This document shows positions 39,587-48,465 of a stretch of 48,465 bases of DNA, in pieces (the first letter of the stretch is position 1; each line of letters opens with the position of its first letter). The stretch comes from an uncultured Caulobacter sp. (GTDB lineage: Bacteria; Pseudomonadota; Alphaproteobacteria; Caulobacterales; Caulobacteraceae): the NCBI RefSeq assembly GCF_947036865.1, contig NZ_CAMQSF010000027.1, forward strand, positions 1-48,465, in the 5' to 3' direction. The translations under genes and the position numbers were made by a program. Under the pieces are notes generated by a model. The model was not told where the DNA came from. It did not search any database and saw only the letters and a list, made by a program, of their open reading frames with translations.

Positions 39587-41647
39587 CTACTCCGCGGCGA
39601 TCTTGGCGGCGCCCGAGGCCACGGCCGCGCATTCGGCCATGGTCACGCTGGCGCGCGCGATGGGGTTGGTCAGGTGGAAGGCCTTGATCGGGCTCTCGAA
39701 CGGCGCGTCCGATACCTCGCCGTCGGCGCCCAGCGCGCCGACGTCGAACGCCGTGGCCACGGAGCCCGGCGCGTAATCGATCTGGCCGAAGGTCGGGTGA
39801 TCGGCGAACAGCTTGGCGCGCAGTTGGTCCAGGCTGTCATAGGGCAGCTTGTGGCCCAGCACCTCCGACAGCGCCCGCAGGATCGACCAGTCTTCCTTGG
39901 CCTCGCCCTTCGGGAACACCGCGCGGCGGCCCACCTGGACCCGGCCTTCCAGGTTCACATAGAGGCCGTTCTTTTCGGTGTAGGCCGCGCCCGGCAGGAT
40001 CACGTCGGCCTTGTGGGCGCCGTTGTCGCCGTGCGTGCCGAGATAGATCTTGAAGGCGTCCGAGGCGGCCGTCTCGCACTCGTCGGCGCCGAGCAGGAAG
40101 AGCACGTCCAGGGCGCCCGGCTTCAGCATGTCGGCGGTCGACAGGCCGCCCTCGGCCGGGATGAAGCCCATGTCGAGGCCCGCGACGCGGGCGGCGGCGG
40201 TGTGCAGCACGTTCCAGCCGTTCCAGCCTTCGCGCACCACCTTCATCGTCTTGGCGAGGCCGGCGGCGGCCTTGAGGATCGCCGCGCCATCGGCGCGGGC
40301 CAGGGCCCCCTGGCCGATGATGATCGCGGGACGCTCGGCGGCCTTCAGGGCGGCGACGAAGTCGTTCTTGCTCTTGGCCAGGCCCGACAGCGTCTTGGCG
40401 CCGGCGCCCAGATAGTCATAGCCGAAGGTCAGGTCGGCCTGCTCGCCGATGACGCCGAAGCGCGTCTTGCCGGCCAGCCATTGCTTGCGGAACCGGGCGT
40501 TCAGCACCGGCGCCTCGAGGCGCGGATTGGCCCCGACGAACAGCACGACGTCGGCGTTCTCGATCCCGGCGATCGTCGCGTTGAACAGCCAGCCCTCGCG
40601 CGGACCCGCGCCCAGGGCCGACCCGTCCTGGCGGCTGTCGAGGTTCTTCACGCCCAGGGCGGTGAACAGGTCCTTGGTCGCCTTCAGGCTCTCGGCGTCC
40701 TGCAGGTCGCCGGCGATGACGCCGATCCGCTCGGGCGCGGTCGCCTTGATCTTGACCGCGATCGCCTGGAAGGCCTGGGCCCAGGTGGCGGGCTGAAGCT
40801 TGCCGCCGACGCGGACGTAAGGACGGTCCAGGCGCTGGCGCTGCAGGCCGTCGACGGCGTAGCGCGTCTTGTCCGAGATCCACTCCTCGTTGACCTCGTC
40901 ATTGACGCGCGGCAGCACGCGCAGCACCGCGTTGCCGCGGGCGTCGACGCGGATGGCCGAGCCGAGCGCGTCCATCACGTCGACGCTCTCGGTCTTCTTC
41001 AGTTCCCAAGGACGGGCTTCGAAGGCGTAGGGCTTGGAGGTCAGGGCGCCGACCGGGCACAGGTCGATGACGTTGGCGCTGAGCTCCGACGTCACCGCCG
41101 CGCCCAGATAGGTCGTGATTTCAACGTCTTCGCCGCGCGAGATCAGGCCGATTTCCGGCGAGCCGGCGACCTCGGTGATGAAGCGGACGCAACGCGTGCA
41201 CTGGATGCAGCGCGTCATCACGGTCTTGATGAGGGGGCCCATGGCCTTTTCCTCGACCGCGCGCTTGTTCTCCTCGTAGCGGCTGTCGTCGCGGCCATAG
41301 CCCATGGCCTGGTCCTGCAGGTCGCACTCGCCGCCCTGGTCGCAGATCGGGCAGTCCAGCGGGTGGTTGATGAGCAGGAACTCCATCACCCCTTCGCGGG
41401 CCTTCTTGACCATCGGGGTCTTGGTGAAGATCTCCTGGCCCTCGGCGGCCGGCAGGGCGCACGAGGCCTGCGGCTTCGGCGGGCCGGGCTTCACCTCGAC
41501 CAGGCACATGCGGCAGTTGCCGGCGATGCTGAGGCGCTCGTGATAGCAGAAGCGCGGGATCTCCTCCCCGGCCAGTTCCGCGACCTGCAGAACCGTCATG
41601 CCGGGCTCGAACTCGACCTCGACGCCATTGACCTTGGCTGTAGCCAT
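39587..41647 (-). CDS. nuoG: NADH-quinone oxidoreductase subunit G
   Basis: NuoG is the large iron-sulfur subunit of the NADH-oxidising module. The 686-residue protein has an N-terminal [2Fe-2S] domain (PRFCYHERLSIAGNCRMCLV) and the His/Cys cluster HPLDCPICDQGGECDLQ near residue 94. The CIQCTRCVRF region follows, then a molybdopterin-oxidoreductase-like domain that has lost its cofactor role. The ATG at 41647 overlaps the stop of the small coiled-coil gene (TAATG). Confidence 0.96.
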   Translation of the reverse strand: MATAKVNGVEVEFEPGMTVLQVAELAGEEIPRFCYHERLSIAGNCRMCLVEVKPGPPKPQASCALPAAEGQEIFTKTPMVKKAREGVMEFLLINHPLDCPICDQGGECDLQDQAMGYGRDDSRYEENKRAVEEKAMGPLIKTVMTRCIQCTRCVRFITEVAGSPEIGLISRGEDVEITTYLGAAVTSELSANVIDLCPVGALTSKPYAFEARPWELKKTESVDVMDALGSAIRVDARGNAVLRVLPRVNDEVNEEWISDKTRYAVDGLQRQRLDRPYVRVGGKLQPATWAQAFQAIAVKIKATAPERIGVIAGDLQDAESLKATKDLFTALGVKNLDSRQDGSALGAGPREGWLFNATIAGIENADVVLFVGANPRLEAPVLNARFRKQWLAGKTRFGVIGEQADLTFGYDYLGAGAKTLSGLAKSKNDFVAALKAAERPAIIIGQGALARADGAAILKAAAGLAKTMKVVREGWNGWNVLHTAAARVAGLDMGFIPAEGGLSTADMLKPGALDVLFLLGADECETAASDAFKIYLGTHGDNGAHKADVILPGAAYTEKNGLYVNLEGRVQVGRRAVFPKGEAKEDWSILRALSEVLGHKLPYDSLDQLRAKLFADHPTFGQIDYAPGSVATAFDVGALGADGEVSDAPFESPIKAFHLTNPIARASVTMAECAAVASGAAKIAAE

Positions 41648-41892
41648 TATTCCCGCACTCCGCCGTAGGGCGAATCCACTAGTTCCAGACGCTTTTCGAT
41701 ACGTTCGACACGCACTTCAAGCCGATCCAGGCGGCGATTGACCCCGCCCAATCCTTCTTCCACGTTACTCATCCGGACCTTCGGGTCTCGCACGTCATCC
41801 ACAAGACGATCGATCTTCTCGTCCATGCGGACCAGGCGATCGTTCATCCTCTGGAGGAGGACAAGAACCAGATTGTCCGGTTCGTCGGCCAC
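41647..41892 (-). CDS. Small coiled-coil protein between nuoF and nuoG
   Basis: The 81-residue protein starts at GTG (41892), 4 nt after the nuoF stop, and its TAA overlaps the nuoG ATG. Nearly all of it is a heptad-rich helix (LLQRMNDRLVRMDEKIDRL, then NVEEGLGGVNRRLDRLEVRV) with Arg, Asp and Glu at surface positions, so a coiled coil is likely. No cysteines or membrane segment. I recognise no specific function; it resembles the many small coiled-coil proteins of alphaproteobacteria. Confidence 0.78.
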   Translation of the reverse strand: MADEPDNLVLVLLQRMNDRLVRMDEKIDRLVDDVRDPKVRMSNVEEGLGGVNRRLDRLEVRVERIEKRLELVDSPYGGVRE

Positions 41893-41896
41893 TTCC

Positions 41897-43216
<1,320 letters not shown>

Positions 43217-43219
43217 GAC

Positions 43220-43486
43220 TCAGCTTTGCGGATCGAAAGGATGGGCGCGCACATAGCGCGTCCGACGGAGAATGACATAGGCGAAAAGCGACCAGCCCAC
43301 GCCAATCGTGACGAGACCGGCGACGACCGCCCAAGACGGCGCGCCTTGGACGGTGCGGCCCCAGATCAACAGGATCGCGCCGACGAGACAGGCCAGGAAA
43401 CCCACGCCGCGCTCCCGGCGGCCGAGCGCCCGAATGGAGTCCGCGTAGGCGGCCCTGCGGATGTTGAGCGCGCTGTCGTCGATCAT
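43220..43486 (-). CDS. Small membrane protein between nuoE and nuoF (88 aa)
   Basis: The 88-residue protein has a charged N-terminal helix (IRRAAYADSIRALGRRERG). Two hydrophobic segments follow (about 29-44 and 51-72), then a basic C-terminus (RRTRYVRAHPF). The ATG at 43486 overlaps the stop of the 74-residue gene before it as ATGA. I recognise no family. Its pairing with another small membrane protein suggests they act together. Confidence 0.75.
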   Translation of the reverse strand: MIDDSALNIRRAAYADSIRALGRRERGVGFLACLVGAILLIWGRTVQGAPSWAVVAGLVTIGVGWSLFAYVILRRTRYVRAHPFDPQS

Positions 43487-43707
43487 GACGAGGCGCCCTC
43501 CCCCTTGGTCGCCCGCATCCAGCCCAGGATGAACCAGACGTGCGAGCCCAGACCCGCGAGAATCGCGCCCAGGAAGACCAGCCGCAGCCAGTCGATCCGC
43601 AGCGACACCGCGCCATAGATCGCCACGCCGGCCAGCACGAAGCACACCGCGTTGATGGCGAGCATCACGGTCAGGCGCTTCTTCTGGAGAGCGGCGTCGG
43701 CGGTCAT
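43483..43707 (-). CDS. Small membrane protein between nuoE and nuoF (74 aa)
   Basis: The 74-residue protein has two hydrophobic helices (about 13-33 and 40-62) with little loop between them, a basic N-terminus (LQKKRL) and a polar tail. The ATG lies 1 nt after the nuoE stop, and its stop overlaps the following 88-residue gene. No known family recognised; it may belong with the small complex I-associated membrane proteins reported in some alphaproteobacteria, but that is a guess. Confidence 0.75.
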   Translation of the reverse strand: MTADAALQKKRLTVMLAINAVCFVLAGVAIYGAVSLRIDWLRLVFLGAILAGLGSHVWFILGWMRATKGEGASS

Positions 43708-43708
43708 G

Positions 43709-44398
43709 TTAGGCGGTGGGTTCCGGCTTGGCCTTCGAGGCCTTCGGCTTCTCGGGCAGGTTCGGGATCTTGATCTTCTTGGCGTACGAGCCGTCGTACA
43801 GCTTCGGGTCCGTGAGCGTGTGGATCGCGCCCTTCGGCTCCGACGCGCCGCGGCCGTCGTAGCTGCCCGGCTTCGGGGCCTTGCCGGCCGCGAAGTCGTC
43901 GAGGATCTGGGCCAGGGTCTCCGGCGTCAGGTCCTCGTAGTAGTAGTCGTTGATCGCGGCCATCGGGGCGTTGCAGCACGCGCCCAGGCATTCGACCTCT
44001 TCCCAGCTGAACTTGCCGTCGGCGGAGACATGGTTGGCGTCGCCGATCTTGGCCTTCAGGACCTTCTTCAGGTCCTCGGCGCCGCGCAGCTGGCACGGCG
44101 TCGTGCCGCACAGCTGCACGAAGGCGACCTTGCCGACCGGCTGCAGCTGGAACATCACGTAGAAGGTGGCGACCTCCAGCACGCGGATGACCGGCATTTC
44201 GAGCTGCCTGGCGATCTCCTGGATCGCGGGCTCCGACACCCAGCCTTCCTGCTTCTGGGCCAGCCACAGCATCGGGATCACCGCCGACTGCTTGCGCGCG
44301 GGCGGGTACTTGGCCTTCCACCAGTCGGCCTTGGCCTGGCTCTCCGCCGAGAAGGCGAAGCTGGCGGGCTGTTCTTTAGCGAGACGTCTCACACTCAT
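43709..44398 (-). CDS. nuoE: NADH-quinone oxidoreductase subunit E
   Basis: NuoE is a thioredoxin-like [2Fe-2S] protein (cluster N1a) bound to NuoF. The 229 residues contain the ligands in VQLCGTTPCQLRG (near 95) and VECLGACCNAPM (near 135). The C-terminal extension is Lys/Pro-rich (PEKPKASKAKPEPT), as in other alphaproteobacteria. I use the ATG at 44398; a TTG nine codons upstream overlaps the NTF2-like gene. Confidence 0.96.
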   Translation of the reverse strand: MSVRRLAKEQPASFAFSAESQAKADWWKAKYPPARKQSAVIPMLWLAQKQEGWVSEPAIQEIARQLEMPVIRVLEVATFYVMFQLQPVGKVAFVQLCGTTPCQLRGAEDLKKVLKAKIGDANHVSADGKFSWEEVECLGACCNAPMAAINDYYYEDLTPETLAQILDDFAAGKAPKPGSYDGRGASEPKGAIHTLTDPKLYDGSYAKKIKIPNLPEKPKASKAKPEPTA

Positions 44399-44408
44399 TT
44401 CGGGGCGC

Positions 44409-44741
44409 TCATCGGGCGAAATCAACGCGAGCGATCTTGTCGCCCTTGAAAGTGTAGATGGCGGCGACCTCGAACACGGGATCGCCGTTGCCGCGGTCGA
44501 CGCGCTCGTGATCGATCACGTTCGAGCCGACCACGATGCGGTTCAGCAGCTGGGCCTTGTTCTTCGGAAAATCCGAAAAGACCTTTTCGTACCAGGCGCG
44601 GTAAGCCTCGATTCCGGTCCGCGCGACATCGCCGTTCAGCCCGCCCACGATCACGTCGTCGGCGAAGTGGACGCAGTGCGCGTCGAGGTCCTGGGCGTTG
44701 TAGGCGTCGAGCTGCGCCTGGGCGATATCGGCCAGGCTCAA
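44409..44741 (-). CDS. NTF2/SnoaL-like protein between nuoD and nuoE
   Basis: The 110-residue protein has the cone-shaped NTF2-like pattern: an N-terminal helix ([19 protein letters not shown]), then strands and helices with conserved-looking aromatic and acidic residues ([19 protein letters not shown]), ending [13 protein letters not shown]. The family includes binding proteins and isomerase- or dehydratase-like enzymes, so no substrate is assigned. Its likely start is TTG at 44741, overlapping the nuoD stop (TTGA) and preserving the typical N-terminal helix. Confidence 0.8.
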   Translation of the reverse strand: MSLADIAQAQLDAYNAQDLDAHCVHFADDVIVGGLNGDVARTGIEAYRAWYEKVFSDFPKNKAQLLNRIVVGSNVIDHERVDRGNGDPVFEVAAIYTFKGDKIARVDFAR

Positions 44742-45988
44742 CGGTCGATCTCCCCGAACACGATGTCCAGCGAGCCGAGGATGGCCGAGACGTCGGCCAG
44801 CATGTGGCCGCGGTTCATCCAGTCCATGGCGGCCAGGTGCGGGAAGCCCGGGGCGCGGATCTTGCACCGATAGGGCTTGTTGGTGCCGTCCGAGACCACA
44901 TAGACGCCGAACTCGCCCTTTGGCGCCTCGACGCAGGCATAGACCTCGCCCTCGGGCGTCTTAAAGCCTTCGGTATAGAGCTTGAAGTGATGGATCAGCG
45001 CTTCCATCGACCGCTTCATCTCGGCGCGGCGCGGGGGGCTGACCTTGTTGTCCTCCGACAGCACCGGGCCCGGCGTCTTGCGAAGCATGTCGCAGGCCTG
45101 GCGGATGATCTTGGTCGACTCGCGCATCTCCTGCATGCGGCAGAGATAGCGGTCGTAGCAGTCGCCGTTCTTGCCCAGCGGGATGTCGAACTCGAAGTCG
45201 TTGTAGTTCTCGTAGGGCTGGCTGCGGCGCAGGTCCCAGGCGATGCCGGAGCCGCGAACCATCACACCCGAGAAGCCCCAGGCGATCGCGTCTTCCTTGC
45301 TGACCACGCCGATGTCGACGTTGCGCTGCTTGAAGATGCGGTTGTCGGTGATCAGGCCCTCGATGTCGTCGCAGATCTTCGGGAAGGCCTTGGCCCAGGC
45401 GTCGATGTCCTCGACCAGCTCCGGCGGCAGGTCCTGGTGGACGCCGCCCGGGCGGAAATAGTTGGAGTGCAGGCGAGCGCCGCAGGCGCGCTCGTAGAAG
45501 ACCATCAGCTTCTCGCGCTCCTCGAAGCCCCAGAGCGGCGGCGTCAGGGCGCCGACGTCCATGGCCTGGGTCGTCACGTTCAGCAGGTGGTTCAGGATGC
45601 GGCCGATTTCGGAATACAGAACACGGATGATCTGGCCGCGGATCGGAACCTCGACGCCCAGCAGCTTCTCGATGGCCAGGCAGAACGCGTGCTCCTGGTT
45701 CATCGGCGCCACGTAGTCCAGGCGGTCGAAGTACGGCACGTTCTGCAGATAGGTGCGCGCTTCCATCAGCTTTTCGGTGCCGCGATGCAGCAGGCCGATG
45801 TGCGGATCGACGCGTTCGACGATTTCGCCGTCCAGCTCCAGAACAAGGCGCAGCACGCCGTGCGCGGCCGGATGTTGCGGGCCGAAATTGATGTTGAACT
45901 TGCGGACGAGCGTTTCCGGGATCGCCGGAACCGTGGCCTCGTCACGGAAGAAGTCGGTCGCCGCGGCGGGCGAATTGGTGCCGGTCAT
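44738..45988 (-). CDS. nuoD: NADH-quinone oxidoreductase subunit D
   Basis: NuoD forms the quinone-reduction site with NuoB. The 416-residue protein, not fused to NuoC, has [20 protein letters not shown] near residue 29 with the quinone-site His, then [20 protein letters not shown]. The C-terminal DIVFGEIDR is conserved. Its ATG overlaps the preceding 134-residue gene (ATGA) and its stop overlaps the TTG of the NTF2-like gene. Confidence 0.97.
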   Translation of the reverse strand: MTGTNSPAAATDFFRDEATVPAIPETLVRKFNINFGPQHPAAHGVLRLVLELDGEIVERVDPHIGLLHRGTEKLMEARTYLQNVPYFDRLDYVAPMNQEHAFCLAIEKLLGVEVPIRGQIIRVLYSEIGRILNHLLNVTTQAMDVGALTPPLWGFEEREKLMVFYERACGARLHSNYFRPGGVHQDLPPELVEDIDAWAKAFPKICDDIEGLITDNRIFKQRNVDIGVVSKEDAIAWGFSGVMVRGSGIAWDLRRSQPYENYNDFEFDIPLGKNGDCYDRYLCRMQEMRESTKIIRQACDMLRKTPGPVLSEDNKVSPPRRAEMKRSMEALIHHFKLYTEGFKTPEGEVYACVEAPKGEFGVYVVSDGTNKPYRCKIRAPGFPHLAAMDWMNRGHMLADVSAILGSLDIVFGEIDR

Positions 45989-46389
45989 GGGTTCTGACCT
46001 TCGTTACGCTGCTCGATGCTGAGCGACACGATCAGTCCGGCCATGAGCAGGACGACGCCCAACAAGGTGACGATGGTGGTCGCGACGCTCCAGCTCTGGG
46101 AGATCGCGGCCTGGGAAAGCGGCAGGGCCAGCAGCACGGAGGCCGCGCCCAGCAAGGCGCTGCGCAGTTCGGCCACTTCCATCCGGCGGATGCTGGCCCC
46201 GATGGCCAAGGTGATGACGGAGATCATGATCGCGACGCCCAGGGACCTGTTCTGATCCGGCGTGATCACCGGCGCCTTCGTGAACCAGCCGGTCAACCGC
46301 ATCCCGATGGTCATCAGGAACGCGGTCGAAAAGGCGACCAGAAAGAACGCGGTGGCGGAACGGAACGTCGGCCGTCGCAAACCCATCAT
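45985..46389 (-). CDS. Four-helix membrane protein between nuoC and nuoD (134 aa)
   Basis: The 134-residue protein has four hydrophobic segments (about 13-30, 48-65, 80-95 and 102-122) separated by short loops, with a basic N-terminus ([10 protein letters not shown]) and a polar tail. The ATG at 46389 overlaps the nuoC stop (TGATG) and its own stop overlaps nuoD. I do not recognise a family. Confidence 0.78.
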   Translation of the reverse strand: MMGLRRPTFRSATAFFLVAFSTAFLMTIGMRLTGWFTKAPVITPDQNRSLGVAIMISVITLAIGASIRRMEVAELRSALLGAASVLLALPLSQAAISQSWSVATTIVTLLGVVLLMAGLIVSLSIEQRNEGQNP

Positions 46390-47030
46390 CAGGCATCCCC
46401 CGCTCGCTTCTCGGCTTTCTCGTCACCGGGCAGCGCGTACTTGGCGCCTTCCCAGGGCGAGAGGAAATCGAACGCACGGAACTCGGTGATCTTGACGGGT
46501 TCGTAGACGACGCGCTTGAGCTCGTCGTCGTAGCGCACCTCCACATAGCCCGTCATGGGGAAGTCCTTCCGCAGCGGGTGGCCGTGGAAGCCGTAGTCGG
46601 TCAGGATCCGGCGCAGATCCGGATGGCCCTCGAAGAAGACGCCGTACATGTCGAACGCCTCGCGCTCGAACCAGTCGGCGACCGGGAAGACCGGCGTCAC
46701 GCTGGGAACGGCGGTGTCCTCGTCGGTCTGGACCTTGAGGCGGATGCGATGGTTCTTCACCAGCGACAGCAGGTGATAGACCACGTCGAAACGACGCTCG
46801 CGCTGCGGATAGTCGACGGCCGTCAGGTCCACCAGCTGGTGGAAGCGGCACTCGGGATGATCGCGCAGGAACTCCAGCGCCTGGACCACGCGGTGGGCCG
46901 GGCCATGCACGGTCAGCTCGCCGAACGCGATGGAATAGCCGGTGATCGCGCCCGTGCTGTTGGCGACGATCGCCTGACCCAGCAGCTCGAGCGGCGAAGC
47001 GGCGGTCTCGGTCGGAACCACGTCGGTCAT
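46389..47030 (-). CDS. nuoC: NADH-quinone oxidoreductase subunit C
   Basis: NuoC is a hydrophilic connector subunit (30-kDa family). The 213-residue protein carries the signature [24 protein letters not shown] segment ([19 protein letters not shown]) near residue 125, followed by [20 protein letters not shown]. Length is normal for a separate, unfused NuoC. Its ATG overlaps the nuoB stop. Confidence 0.97.
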   Translation of the reverse strand: MTDVVPTETAASPLELLGQAIVANSTGAITGYSIAFGELTVHGPAHRVVQALEFLRDHPECRFHQLVDLTAVDYPQRERRFDVVYHLLSLVKNHRIRLKVQTDEDTAVPSVTPVFPVADWFEREAFDMYGVFFEGHPDLRRILTDYGFHGHPLRKDFPMTGYVEVRYDDELKRVVYEPVKITEFRAFDFLSPWEGAKYALPGDEKAEKRAGDA

Positions 47031-47587
47031 CGCTCGATCGTCCCCATCCGACGAATCTTCTTCTGCAGCTGCAGCACGCCGTAGACCAGGGCCTCGGCCG
47101 TGGGCGGGCAGCCCGGGACATAGATGTCCACCGGCACCACGCGGTCGCAGCCGCGCACGACGCTGTAGCTGTAATAGTAGTAGCCGCCGCCGTTCGCGCA
47201 GCTGCCCATCGAGATGACATAGCGCGGCTCGGGCATCTGGTCGTAGACCTTGCGCAGAGCCGGGGCCATCTTGTTGGTCAGCGTGCCGGCGACGATCATC
47301 ACGTCCGACTGGCGCGGGCTGGCGCGCGGCGCGAAGCCGTAGCGCTCCAGATCGTAGCGCGGCATCGAGGCCTGCATCATCTCGACCGCGCAACAGGCCA
47401 GGCCGAACGTCATCCACATCAGCGAGCCGGTGCGGGCCCAGGTGATCAGGTCGTCGGCGGCGGCGGTGATGAAGCCCTTGTCGGCCAGCTGCTGCGAGAC
47501 GCCGTCGAAGAACGGGTCGTGCAGCTTGGGGTCATAGCCCTCGACCGTCGAGCGGCCGGCGGAATTGGCGGGAACGATCACTCCCAT
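47027..47587 (-). CDS. nuoB: NADH-quinone oxidoreductase subunit B
   Basis: NuoB holds the terminal [4Fe-4S] cluster N2 next to quinone. The 186-residue protein has the double-cysteine [10 protein letters not shown] near residue 60, [19 protein letters not shown] near 122 and [11 protein letters not shown] near 155, together giving all four ligands. The ATG at 47587 overlaps nuoA by 10 nt; a GTG two codons in, overlapping the nuoA stop, is an alternative. The open frame further upstream overlaps nuoA and is not coding. Confidence 0.97.
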   Translation of the reverse strand: MGVIVPANSAGRSTVEGYDPKLHDPFFDGVSQQLADKGFITAAADDLITWARTGSLMWMTFGLACCAVEMMQASMPRYDLERYGFAPRASPRQSDVMIVAGTLTNKMAPALRKVYDQMPEPRYVISMGSCANGGGYYYYSYSVVRGCDRVVPVDIYVPGCPPTAEALVYGVLQLQKKIRRMGTIER

Positions 47588-47955
47588 TCGAGGGCGCCCT
47601 TCTTCCATTCGTAGATGAAGCCGACCGTCAGGACGCCGAGGAAGGCCATCATCGACCAGAAGGCGAACTGCGCCACGTCGTGCGGCAGCTTCAGCAGCGT
47701 GACCGCCCAGGGAAACAGGAACGCCACTTCCAGGTCGAAGATGATGAACAGGATCGACACCAGATAGAACCGGACGTCGAACTTCATGCGCGCGTCGTCG
47801 AAGGCGTTGAAGCCGCATTCGTACGCGGAGAGCTTTTCCGGATCGGGCGCCTTCGGCGCGAGCACGGCGGCGGCCAGCAGGAAGACGATGCCGATAGCCG
47901 CCGCGATCCCGAGAAAGATCACGATCGGCAGATACTGGAGGAGGAAGGCGGTCAT
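47578..47955 (-). CDS. nuoA: NADH-quinone oxidoreductase subunit A
   Basis: NuoA is the first gene of the complex I operon. The 125-residue protein has three helices and the conserved loop [20 protein letters not shown] near residue 45, with the Cys near the quinone chamber, then the motif [16 protein letters not shown] lies shortly before the ATG at 47955. Confidence 0.97.
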   Translation of the reverse strand: MTAFLLQYLPIVIFLGIAAAIGIVFLLAAAVLAPKAPDPEKLSAYECGFNAFDDARMKFDVRFYLVSILFIIFDLEVAFLFPWAVTLLKLPHDVAQFAFWSMMAFLGVLTVGFIYEWKKGALEWE

Positions 47956-47982
47956 GACAGCCCTTGGCTTGAATCGAGCGGG

Positions 47983-48011
47983 TTGTAGCCCACTGTCGTC
48001 GGCGCTTCAAA
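47983..48011 (-). promoter_or_regulatory. Weak candidate promoter for the nuo operon
   Basis: Minus-strand TTTGAA (48011-48006) and CTACAA (47988-47983) are 17 bp apart and about 30 nt upstream of nuoA. The match is mediocre. Apart from this and the tRNA promoter, the 313-bp gap between nuoA and the tRNA shows nothing else I would call. Confidence 0.3.
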
Positions 48012-48189
48012 CACCCCGGACACATTGAGAAACGATCGCAACTAGCGAGGTTTCGCGGATCGGCGATCGGTCGCGACGGCGCGGCCAAGCCTTTGCCCGA
48101 CAAGGCCCGACCGCCCTGGCCGGCCGAAGGGTTTCGCGCCGGGACTCGAGCGCCGGCGACGGCGATTTGCCGCTTCCACGATATGGCCG

Positions 48190-48218
48190 TTGACACGAGT
48201 CCCCGCGCGACATATCAG
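48190..48218 (+). promoter_or_regulatory. Promoter of the tRNA-Asp genes
   Basis: A perfect TTGACA (48190-48195) and TATCAG (48213-48218) are separated by 17 bp, about 50 bp upstream of the tRNA. A strong consensus -35 fits a stable-RNA gene. Confidence 0.7.
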
Positions 48219-48268
48219 ACGCGCCTCGCCGATCGGCGGGTCGCGCTTTCGCCTCGGCGAACGGTTAT

Positions 48269-48345
<77 letters not shown>

Positions 48346-48410
48346 CCTTCGCGGTGGCCAGCTTCCCTCCCCTCGGTCCACGGACGACCGTCGCGCCCCT
48401 GGCGCACGAC

Positions 48411-48465
<55 letters not shown>

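Noticed and set aside
47027..48196. NuoB with a 200-residue N-terminal extension
   Set aside because: The extra codons overlap nuoA and the intergenic region in another frame and lack similarity to anything; NuoB is complete from 47587.

Overview
The window is about 48.5 kb of GC-rich, gene-dense alphaproteobacterial chromosome. I assign it to Caulobacter or a close relative. The gene order rpsB-tsf-pyrH-frr-uppS-cdsA-dxr-rseP(mmpA)-bamA-skp-lpxD-fabZ-lpxA-lpxI-lpxB, LpxI in place of LpxH, a short prolyl-tRNA synthetase without an editing insert, RNase J, and above all a 29-codon membrane peptide under a GTTC-N7-GTTC SOS box (the hallmark of Caulobacter sidA) all point there. I see no insertion sequence, prophage, CRISPR array or other sign of recent transfer; it is core genome.

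Layout. 129-1865 (+): a membrane-bound hybrid histidine kinase whose 3' end overlaps lpxB. 1824-16700 (-): the translation/envelope block. rpsB and tsf come first, with a hairpin between them and two hairpins after tsf. Then a long run of mostly touching or overlapping genes follows: pyrH, frr, uppS (undecaprenyl-PP), cdsA (CDP-diacylglycerol), dxr (MEP pathway), the site-2 protease rseP/mmpA, bamA, skp, lpxD, fabZ, lpxA, lpxI and lpxB. It couples isoprenoid, phospholipid, lipid A and outer-membrane protein biogenesis. 17060-17710 (+): a HAD-family phosphatase, followed by about 470 bp without a convincing gene.

18179-24133: dnaE, the replicative polymerase alpha subunit, is preceded by a 29-codon small gene matching sidA, the SOS-induced cell-division inhibitor. 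Its promoter carries a LexA box over the -35 element. Divergently lie a nucleoside hydrolase and an exported protein that looks like an outer-membrane beta-barrel.

24130-47955 (-): a co-directional array of nearly 24 kb. It starts with the 14 complex I genes nuoA-N, into which six small non-nuo genes are inserted: a 134-aa membrane protein, an NTF2-like protein, a pair of small membrane proteins, a coiled-coil protein and a small lipoprotein. It continues with birA, coaX, the RNase J gene, methylmalonyl-CoA epimerase, a DUF1467 membrane protein, proS, a LolC/E-type permease and lolD. Most junctions are 1-14 nt overlaps, so translational coupling is likely. At the right edge are two tandem tRNA-Asp(GUC) genes, the second cut by the window end, behind a clear sigma-70-type promoter.

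The strongest small-scale signal is the sidA-like gene with its SOS operator. The most open question is the role of the six small genes embedded in the nuo operon. All gene calls come from reading the sequence; no database search was run.
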